Positions 41,880 through 47,255 of a DNA stretch of 47,255 nucleotides are shown one piece after another. The number at the start of each line of letters is the position of its first letter. Positions within the stretch are counted from its first letter, which is position 1. Source of the DNA: Streptomyces sulfonofaciens (GTDB lineage Bacteria; Actinomycetota; Actinomycetes; Streptomycetales; Streptomycetaceae); NCBI RefSeq assembly GCF_014656295.1, contig NZ_BNCD01000035.1, forward strand, positions 1 to 47,255, given 5' to 3'. The notes beneath the pieces are model-generated. The model searched no databases. It had not been told where the DNA came from and saw only the letters and a list, made by a program, of their open reading frames with translations. Both the position numbers and the translations under genes were made by a program.

Positions 41880-42473
41880 CTAGCCGTTCACCTCGTACTG
41901 CCCGGTCACCCGGAAGTACCGCAGGGCCTCGGGGGAGCCGTCGTCGAGGACCGCGTTTGCGGCAGCGCGCAGAGCGTCGCTGATGTCCGGGTCGGCGAGC
42001 ATGCGGGCGATGTAGACGGCGTCGTCCTCCGCCTGAGCGAGCCGGTACCCCGTCTCCCGGAAGGCGCGCGCGGTTTCCGGGGTATGGGCGTCGAGCGCCT
42101 CGTTGCACCCCGCGATGACCGCCTTGTCACCGTTCCTCAACGCCCCGTCGAGGATGCGGGCGATGGCGACCAGGTCGTCCTCGAACCGGGCTTGGCGGTA
42201 CCCGGACACCAGGAACGCGCGCATGTCCTCGACGGTGCCGTTGAGGGCCTCGCCGGCCTCCCGAACGACTGCTCTGCCGCTGTCGTCCGCCAGGATGTCG
42301 GCTATCGCGGCGCGCAGTTCCGCTTCCGTCATCTCATCCACCGGTGTGCCGGACGTGGCCGTCGTGACAGTGGACGTGCCCGTCGGAACGGCGGCGAATG
42401 CCGGGCCGGCGAGAAGGAGGGCGGGCGCCATGGCGGTGGCAGCGACGAGCAGCGCGGCACGGGTCGGTCTCAT
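41880..42473 (-). CDS. Secreted ALF-repeat protein
   Basis: 197 residues. Signal peptide MRPTRAALLVAATAMAPALLLAGPAFA, cleavage expected near residue 28. The mature part has three ALF-type repeats of about 40-50 residues, each built on A(L/I)...D...V..A..EALNG(T/S)...(M/A)R.F...G(Y/Q): ALNGTVEDMRAFLVSGYRQA, ALDAHTPETARAFRETGYRLA and VLDDGSPEALRYFRVTGQYE. The family is found in secreted actinobacterial proteins without a settled role. ATG at 42473 has GGAGG about 9 nt upstream. Divergent from the sulfotransferase. Confidence 0.85.
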   Translation of the reverse strand: MRPTRAALLVAATAMAPALLLAGPAFAAVPTGTSTVTTATSGTPVDEMTEAELRAAIADILADDSGRAVVREAGEALNGTVEDMRAFLVSGYRQARFEDDLVAIARILDGALRNGDKAVIAGCNEALDAHTPETARAFRETGYRLAQAEDDAVYIARMLADPDISDALRAAANAVLDDGSPEALRYFRVTGQYEVNG

Positions 42474-42784
42474 GTGTGTATGCCTCCACGGGCATGCCGT
42501 GGGTGAGGTGGTCCTCACCCTTTGTGCACCAAAGGCACCAACAGTATCCAGGGACATGCCCTTGTCGAGCGGACATCGTGTCGTTCCCCTGCCGCCATGG
42601 TGCCGGCTGCCGGCCGGCGTAGAGGAACTGGTCGGATCGTCGGCGGCATCCCGCGGATGCGGTCGGCGCAACGGCGAGCGCACCAGGGCCTGCTGAGCTG
42701 GACACCACTCCGATTGCCGGCGCCGGCCAGGCGTAGTGTCCCGAACGCACGGGGAAGTACCCCGCGCAGGAGGGAACGATCAGC
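42474..42784. other. Divergent intergenic stretch, 311 bp
   Basis: Between the ALF-repeat gene and the sulfotransferase. Besides the dyads at 42501-42535, no gene is supported. A TAGTGT at 42734-42739 is a possible -10 element for the sulfotransferase, with a weak upstream TTGCCG at non-ideal spacing. Confidence 0.4.
42501..42535. promoter_or_regulatory. Two adjacent dyads upstream of the ALF-repeat gene
   Basis: GGGTGAGG/CCTCACCC (42501-42520, 4-nt loop) is followed directly by CCTTTG-TGCAC-CAAAGG (42519-42535). They lie 28-62 bp before the start codon and may be operators or a structured leader. Confidence 0.5.
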
Positions 42785-43486
42785 ATGGACGTGATAGGCG
42801 CCGGATACGGCCGCACCGGTACGTTATCGATGCAAGCGGCGCTCAAGAGGCTCGGTTTCGACCCCTGTCATCACATGGCCGAAGTGATCACCAATCCTCT
42901 TCAGATGCCGCTGTGGCAGGAGGAGCTGGCCAGTGACACGCTGGACGTGCGCCGGCTGTTCGAGGGGTACCGGGCGACGGTGGACTTCCCCGGCTGCGTC
43001 TTCTGGCGGGAGCTGATGGAGGCATGGCCCGAGGCCAAGGTCGTGCTGACGGTGCGGGACCCGCACCGCTGGTACGCGAGCGCCAGACAGACCATCTTCG
43101 CCAAGCACATGCCGCATCCGCAGGACGTCGACCCGGGCACCGCCGCGTTCATCCGCTTCATGTCCGAGGAGCTGCATCCGCGCATCCTCGACGTCGGCGG
43201 CGACCGTCTGCTGAGCGAGATGGACGAGGACGACGCCGTGAAGGCCTTCAACCGGCACATCGCCGAGGTGAAGGCCACCGTGCCGGCCGAGCGGCTGCTG
43301 GTCTTCCAGGTGAGCGAGGGCTGGGGCCCGCTCTGCGACTTCCTGCAGGTGCCGGTCCCCGAGGAAGAGTTCCCACGCGTCAACGAGTCCGGCGGCTTCG
43401 CCGAACTCGCCAAGCAGCTCCTCGCACGGCGGCAGCGGGCGCTCGTCGCCGCCCGGTCCGCGCCCGGCGGGGACACCGACGGCTGA
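42785..43486 (+). CDS. Sulfotransferase-family protein
   Basis: 233 residues. The PAPS phosphosulfate-binding loop is GAGYGRTGTLSMQAALKRLG (about 5-24). PGCVFWRELMEAWPEAKVVLTVRDPHRWYAS supplies the 3'-phosphate-binding Arg and Ser region, and LLVFQVSEGWGPLCDFLQVPVPEEEFPRVNE is the conserved C-terminal segment. It probably transfers sulfate from PAPS to an unknown acceptor, in the style of the P-loop sulfotransferases common in actinomycetes. ATG at 42785 follows GGAGGGAACGATCAGC. No biosynthetic partner is adjacent. Confidence 0.88.
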   Translation: MDVIGAGYGRTGTLSMQAALKRLGFDPCHHMAEVITNPLQMPLWQEELASDTLDVRRLFEGYRATVDFPGCVFWRELMEAWPEAKVVLTVRDPHRWYASARQTIFAKHMPHPQDVDPGTAAFIRFMSEELHPRILDVGGDRLLSEMDEDDAVKAFNRHIAEVKATVPAERLLVFQVSEGWGPLCDFLQVPVPEEEFPRVNESGGFAELAKQLLARRQRALVAARSAPGGDTDG

Positions 43487-44199
43487 CTCCCACTGACCGG
43501 GGTCCCGTTGACGGGTGTCTGCGACTGCACGGTGGACGGTCGGCGGGACGCCTGGCCCCCGCCGGCAAGCGGGCCTGTACGCATACGCATAGAGGGACCC
43601 GGCGGGATCGGTCGCCCCGGGTACGCGCCGACCGAGCTGAATCCGGCTCTCCGCCCACACGTGCGGCAGCGCTGGGCCTCAGCCGAGTCCGGGGCGTTAC
43701 CGGCACGGCAGCGGGCGGCGGACCGGAGCCGAGGACGGCAGGATCGACTCGTCCGTTCGGCATCGCCCCGCCCGGCCCACCCGGCCCCCACCGCCTCCCG
43801 AGGGGTAGACGCAGGTCCCTGTCCAGCGTCGTCCGGCCCGCGTCAGCTTCCTGATCCAGGCGGATCACCCCGTCGCGGTCGGGGCAGCCGGGGCTGTGCC
43901 CGATCCTCTGCCCCGGCGCCCGGCTCTCCGCCACGCCGCCCGACCCGGCCGCCGCCAATCCGGTAGCCGGGCGGCTTCCTGCCCTCCGCGCCACTACTGG
44001 GGCGCGGAGGGCAGGGAGTACCGCCCGAGCCGGGAGAACACGCTGGCCATGACGGGTGAGGGCGAGCCCGCGCATAAGGGCTCCCGTGCGGTTCTGATGG
44101 TCGCCGCCGGGCGGATGCCGAGCCGGAGAGTCGATGCCGAACTCGCGCCGCCGGGGCTCACCATGCGCCATGACGGCACACTGGCCCCTCTGCCGCACC
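43487..44199. other. Stretch without a supported gene
   Basis: About 713 bp. Frames on both strands are Pro/Arg-rich and lack ribosome sites. The minus-strand reading GVIRLDQEADAGRTTLDRDLRLPL near 43810-43880 looks like gene-derived sequence, but I cannot name it. The stretch contains one strong hairpin (43979-44014). Confidence 0.4.
43979..44014. terminator. Strong hairpin, probable terminator
   Basis: Perfect 14-bp arms CTGCCCTCCGCGCC (43979-43992) and GGCGCGGAGGGCAG (44001-44014) with an 8-nt loop. The gene it serves is unclear; the nearest upstream plus-strand gene ends 490 bp away, suggesting that a gene in between has been lost. Confidence 0.6.
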
Positions 44200-44455
44200 G
44201 CCCCGGCCTCTTCCGCTCCGAACCTCGCCCGCCGGGCCGGCGTCACGGCGCAGCGCACGCACGCCACGGTGCGCGCGCTGGAGCAGCGGGGCACGGTGCA
44301 GCGGACCCCACCCGGGCACGGCCACGCCGCCCGCCCCAAGATCACCGACCACGGGCGGCAGTTGCCTCCGAGGTGGGCGAGGGTGCGGCACGTCCCGACC
44401 GGAAACTGTTCGCCCACCTCACCGGCGAACTCCGACGCGCCGTCGAGAACCGGGA
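44200..44455 (+). pseudogene. MarR-family regulator, frameshifted remnant
   Basis: APNLARRAGVTAQRTHATVRALEQRGTVQRTPPGHGHAARPKITDHGRQL is the winged-helix recognition region of MarR proteins, including the RPKITDHGR wing. Near 44362 the frame changes; in another frame DRKLFAHLTGELRRAVEN resembles the C-terminal dimerisation helix. The N-terminal helices are not recognisable. Its position before a thioredoxin-reductase-like gene suggests a former regulator-enzyme pair. Confidence 0.6.
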
Positions 44456-44563
44456 CTCTGAGTGCGTCCCCGAGGGATTGCCGGAACGGCAAGAAAGACT
44501 GCGGGTCTCATGGGCCCGGAGCACGGTGTGGGCATGACCGCGAAGAAGGCTTGCGACGAATGT

Positions 44564-45012
44564 GACGTCTGGTGGTCGGAGGAGGTGTCGCCGGGCTCTC
44601 AGCGGCGCTGACCCTGGCACGCGCCCGCCGTTCCGTACTGGTCGTCGACTCCGGTGAACCGCGCAACGCGCCCGCCGCGGCCGCGCACGGTCTGCTGTCC
44701 CGGGACGGTGTGCCGCCGCTTGGGCTGCTGCGCATCGGGCGGGAGGAGGTTGCCGGCTACGGCGGGCGGATCGTGTCCGATCGGGTCGTGGCCGCCCGGC
44801 GCGTGGCGGGCGGCTTCGTCGTCGAGGCCGCAAGCGGCCGCCGTTTCCGGGCGAGGCGGCTGCTGGTGACGACGGGCCTGGTCGATGAGCTGCCCCCGGT
44901 TCCCGGGCTGCGGGAACGCCCGGGTCCCGGCCGTAACGAGCTCGTGCGAAAAGGGACGTGCTCTCCGTCCCGCCGGTTTGCGGCCCTTCATTCCAGCGCA
45001 CTGCGTGCCTGA
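44564..45012 (+). pseudogene. Thioredoxin-reductase-like FAD oxidoreductase, truncated
   Basis: GGGVAGLSAALTLARARRSVLVVDSGEPRNAPAAAAHGLLSRDGVPP is the FAD-binding N-terminus of TrxB-like flavoproteins, and RRLLVTTGLVDELPPVPGLRER follows. At the position where HCPYCHGWE (redox-active region) is expected, the sequence diverges and stops; about half of the usual length of some 310 residues is missing. At the 5' end GACGTC is followed by TGGTGGTCGG instead of an in-frame Val run, consistent with a 2-nt loss just before the glycine motif. It overlaps the convergent gene by 25 bp. Confidence 0.7.
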
Positions 45013-45533
45013 CGCAGAAGCTCGTCACGCACGCTGTCCGAAACCCTCAGACACGCCTCCCACTCAGCACCGGCGAAGATGCCGAGGCTGTTGGTCGTAC
45101 GCTGGCCACGTGCCCTGCGCGCAACGGTCTCCAGTTGGTCGATCTGCCTCTGCGCCGCGATCTGGACGTCGCGTGCCGCCTCCGTCACGGGCGGGGGCCC
45201 TTCCAGGTCCAGCACGTGGAATATGCCCCGAAGCCTCAGCAGCCTGGTGCGGAGGTCGTTGACGATGGACTCGCAGTCCTGGGGCAGCGGGTGGTCCCAC
45301 GTCTGGATCAACGCGTTCTCCAGTGCCTGGGACTCGTCGAGGAACTGCACGTACACCTGACGGCGCAGCTCTCGCTTCCTGGCCGCTCGCTGTTCCTCGT
45401 GCTCCCCGCGCCGCTGCTTCTCCTGGGCCTCCAACTGACGCGCCGTCGTCCGTAACGCGACAAGCCCGCTGAACCAGACCCCGAGCAACGTGGACACCGC
45501 CGTGACCAAGGCAATCGCAATCGTGTCGCTCAC
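44988..45533 (-). CDS. Membrane-anchored coiled-coil protein of unknown function
   Basis: 181 residues. An N-terminal transmembrane helix (SDTIAIALVTAVSTLLGVWFSGLVAL, about 2-27) is followed by a highly charged coiled coil (TTARQLEAQEKQRRGEHEEQRAARKRELRRQVYVQFLDESQALENAL) and a helical cytoplasmic domain ending RVSDSVRDELLRQARSALE. Resembles the many short single-helix Streptomyces proteins with a DUF-type helical tail. GTG at 45533, with GGAGA upstream, is preferred to a start at 45611 that adds a Cys-rich tail. No function is evident. Confidence 0.75.
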   Translation of the reverse strand: MSDTIAIALVTAVSTLLGVWFSGLVALRTTARQLEAQEKQRRGEHEEQRAARKRELRRQVYVQFLDESQALENALIQTWDHPLPQDCESIVNDLRTRLLRLRGIFHVLDLEGPPPVTEAARDVQIAAQRQIDQLETVARRARGQRTTNSLGIFAGAEWEACLRVSDSVRDELLRQARSALE

Positions 45534-45703
45534 ACCTGAACGGTCTCCACCAGGTGCGGTGGCTACACAGCCCACCACCGCACAGACAGCCTGGGCGGCG
45601 GCCCCACTCAACGTGCCCGCGGCCGGGCCCGGTTGCGGGCGCCCGCCCTCGCGTCCTCCTCCCGGTCCGCCCGATGCACCGAACGCAGCCGCCCCGGAGC
45701 GTT

Positions 45704-45709
45704 TAGGCT
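45704..45709 (+). promoter_or_regulatory. -10 element of a probable leaderless promoter
   Basis: TAGGCT lies exactly at -12 to -7 relative to the GTG start at 45716, the TANNNT spacing seen for leaderless actinobacterial transcripts. No ribosome site precedes the GTG. Confidence 0.65.
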
Positions 45710-45715
45710 GGTCGC

Positions 45716-46702
45716 GTGATCGATCTACCGCTCTCCGCGCTCGAGGTCGCCATGGTCGAGGCCGGCAAGCCGGCCAAGGCGACCTTGCGCGACAGCGCCG
45801 TCTTCGCCCAGGAGCTCGACAGGCTGGGCTACGCCCGGCTGTGGTACGCCGAGCACCACCACTCCCCCGCCATCGGCGCCTTCCCGCCCGTGGTACTCAC
45901 GGCGCACACCGCCGCCGCGACCTCGGCGATCCGGCTGGGTTCCGGCGGGGTCCTGGCGCCCAACCACGCGCCGATCACCGTGGCCGAGCAGTTCGCGACG
46001 CTCGCCGCGTTGCACCCGGACCGGATCGACCTCGGCATCGGGCGCGGGCCCGGTACGTTCGACGAGGCCACCGCTCGCGCACTGCGCCGCGGGTCCGCCC
46101 CCGCCACGGACGACGAGTACCGCGACGACGTGGCGGCAACGCTCGACTACCTGATCACCGAGGTCGATCTGGGGCATCTGCCGCAGCCGTGGCTCCTGGC
46201 GTCCAGCACCGCGGGCGCCGCGCTCGCGGCCGGGCTCGGCCTGCCGATCGCCTTCGCCCATCACATCCGCCCCGACAACACGCTCGCCGCGCTGGAGCTC
46301 TACCGCAAGGACTTCACGCCCTCGCGCTGGAGCGGGCGGCCGCAGGTACTGGTGTGCGTGGAAACCGTCTGCGCCGAGACCGAGGAGGCGGCCGCACGCC
46401 TCGCCGGTCCGATGGACGTGATCAAGACGGGGCTCCTCCAGGGGCGCAGCGAAGCCGCCTTCCCCACTCCCGAGGCCGCGGCGGCCCACGAGTTCACTCC
46501 CCAGGAGCGAAAGGCGCTGGCGGCGTTCAAGGCACACCAGGTCCAGGGGACCCCGGAGGACGCCGTCCGCAAGCTCGGTCTGCTCGCCGAGGCCACGGGG
46601 GCCGACGAGCTGATGCTCGTCACCCCTGTCTACGACCTCCGCGACCGGGTCCGTTCCTTCGAGCTGATCGTGGACCACATCCGCGCGGCAAAGGCGCGGT
46701 AG
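45716..46702 (+). CDS. LLM-class flavin-dependent monooxygenase (luciferase-like)
   Basis: 328 residues of the bacterial luciferase-like TIM-barrel family, using FMNH2 or F420H2. Family segments are LSALEVAMVEAGKPAKATLRDSAVFAQELDRLGYARLWYAEHHHSPAIG, AIRLGSGGVLAPNHAPITVAEQFATLAALHPDRIDLGIGRGPGTFDE and WLLASSTAGAALAAGLGLPIAFAHH. It is closest in pattern to the MsnO8-type LLM proteins found across actinobacteria. GTG start with a leaderless promoter signature. Substrate unknown; no neighbouring flavin reductase. Confidence 0.9.
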   Translation: MIDLPLSALEVAMVEAGKPAKATLRDSAVFAQELDRLGYARLWYAEHHHSPAIGAFPPVVLTAHTAAATSAIRLGSGGVLAPNHAPITVAEQFATLAALHPDRIDLGIGRGPGTFDEATARALRRGSAPATDDEYRDDVAATLDYLITEVDLGHLPQPWLLASSTAGAALAAGLGLPIAFAHHIRPDNTLAALELYRKDFTPSRWSGRPQVLVCVETVCAETEEAAARLAGPMDVIKTGLLQGRSEAAFPTPEAAAAHEFTPQERKALAAFKAHQVQGTPEDAVRKLGLLAEATGADELMLVTPVYDLRDRVRSFELIVDHIRAAKAR

Positions 46703-46864
46703 TCCAGGGCTTCGAGATCGTTCGCCTCGGCCCCGGCGCCCCCGGTTCCCCGGCCCGCGGCAGCCGCATACGGCCGCCGGCCGACTACATCCGGACGCGG
46801 GCGACCACGGCGGTGCCCGGCATGACAAGCTGTGCTTCCCAGTACCCGAACCCAGGAGGTCACC

Positions 46865-47107
46865 ATGGCCGAGGAGTCCCCATCACAGGAAGGTTCGGAG
46901 TCGACCGAGGACGAGAGCCCCGCCCTGGCACCCGACGAGAACGGCCAGTATGACCTGAAGGCCAAGTTCCGGGAGGCCCTGGCCCGCAAGCGAGGCATGC
47001 AGGCGGAGGCCGCTGCCCTCGCCGCGAACACCGACGCGTCCAAGGTTCGAGGCGCGCACGGTCCGGCCGCGAACCAGCGGTCGTTCCGGCGCAAGAGCGG
47101 CGGCTGA
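46865..47107 (+). CDS. DUF5302 small acidic protein
   Basis: 80 residues. An acidic, disordered N-terminus (MAEESPSQEGSESTEDESPALAPDENG) is followed by the conserved YDLKAKFREALARKRG helix and the tail HGPAANQRSFRRKSGG. This pattern is typical of DUF5302 proteins of Streptomyces, whose function is unknown. ATG at 46865 has AGGAGG at ideal spacing. Confidence 0.88.
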   Translation: MAEESPSQEGSESTEDESPALAPDENGQYDLKAKFREALARKRGMQAEAAALAANTDASKVRGAHGPAANQRSFRRKSGG

Positions 47108-47163
47108 GTCCCACCCGGACACCGGACGGGACCGGCAGGACTCCGTCCGCCCGACACCCCTAC

Positions 47164-47191
47164 GACCCGTTCCGAAGAGTGCGAACGGGTC
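47164..47191 (+). terminator. Terminator hairpin after DUF5302 gene
   Basis: Perfect 9-bp arms GACCCGTTC (47164-47172) and GAACGGGTC (47183-47191) with a 10-nt loop, 57 bp after the stop. Confidence 0.75.
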
Positions 47192-47233
47192 CCGGAGGTG
47201 TCACCGCCTCGGCGTGAGGGGCTCCGCGTGCCC

Positions 47234-47255
47234 GCTGCGGGGTCGGCCCCGCAGC
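47234..47255. terminator. GC-rich hairpin at the window edge
   Basis: Perfect 9-bp arms GCTGCGGGG / CCCCGCAGC with a TCGG tetraloop. It may end a convergent gene beyond the window. The window stops at its last base, so an extension cannot be judged. Confidence 0.6.

Noticed and set aside
43380..44492. Long minus-strand frame over the sulfotransferase 3' end and the following gap
   Set aside because: Arg/Pro-rich, no ribosome site, and it runs antisense through two better-supported features.

Overview
This window is high-GC actinobacterial DNA, most probably from a Streptomyces chromosome. The signs are strong G/C third-position bias, GTG starts, very short or overlapping gene junctions, many secreted small proteins, two large ATP-binding LuxR-type (LAL) regulators, a DUF5302 protein, an ALF-repeat protein and a rifampin phosphotransferase preceded by a rifamycin-associated element. 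No tRNA, rRNA, CRISPR array or complete mobile element was seen. Identifications come from reading motifs, not from database searches.

Region 1 (1-14147), catabolic island with mobile scars. The left edge holds the 3' end of a tyrosine integrase and a chimeric small gene. A ten-gene minus-strand operon (12213 down to 902) follows. It encodes a TIM-barrel isomerase, MaoC hydratase, SDR dehydrogenase, a family I CoA-transferase, a family III CoA-transferase, a DUF993 protein, a DUF1537 acid-sugar kinase (OtnK type), a DenD-like dehydrogenase, an MHS-type organic-acid transporter and a class II aldolase. A divergent IclR regulator (12387-13211) shares the promoter region with this operon, and that region contains a near-consensus IclR-family palindrome. 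The operon joins acid-sugar oxidation and phosphorylation to CoA-thioester chemistry; I know of no described pathway with this gene set, and it is the best candidate for an undescribed system here. To its right lie a broken IS5-like transposase and a truncated aminoglycoside-phosphotransferase-like gene.

Region 2 (14252-18303), nitrogen module. A ureohydrolase (agmatinase family), an NCS1 permease and a nitrilase-family amidohydrolase form a minus-strand operon, with a divergent XRE-cupin regulator. It looks like uptake and two-step hydrolysis of a guanidino or amide compound.

Region 3 (18304-23612), small secreted proteins and rifamycin resistance. A short exported protein, a long non-coding stretch with a GCGGCT microsatellite, the RAE palindrome and rph lie here.

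Region 4 (23985-36197), paralogous block. Two major-royal-jelly-protein-like (MRJP/yellow) genes flank two adjacent LAL regulators and two quinone-oxidoreductase-like genes. One MRJP-like protein has a Tat-type signal and the other has none. The second LAL has Arg in place of the P-loop Lys.

Region 5 (36232-47255), redox genes and small regulators. A DUF421 membrane protein, a TetR gene, a decayed xanthine-dehydrogenase-family fragment, an aldo/keto reductase and an SDR are followed by a third quinone oxidoreductase with its own divergent TetR. The AKR and SDR share a 16-bp palindrome and the third QOR/TetR pair has a duplicated 14-bp palindrome, which suggests two local TetR circuits. The rest is an ALF-repeat secreted protein, a sulfotransferase, a decayed MarR/thioredoxin-reductase-like pair, a membrane-anchored coiled-coil protein, a luciferase-like monooxygenase with a leaderless promoter signature, and a DUF5302 protein.
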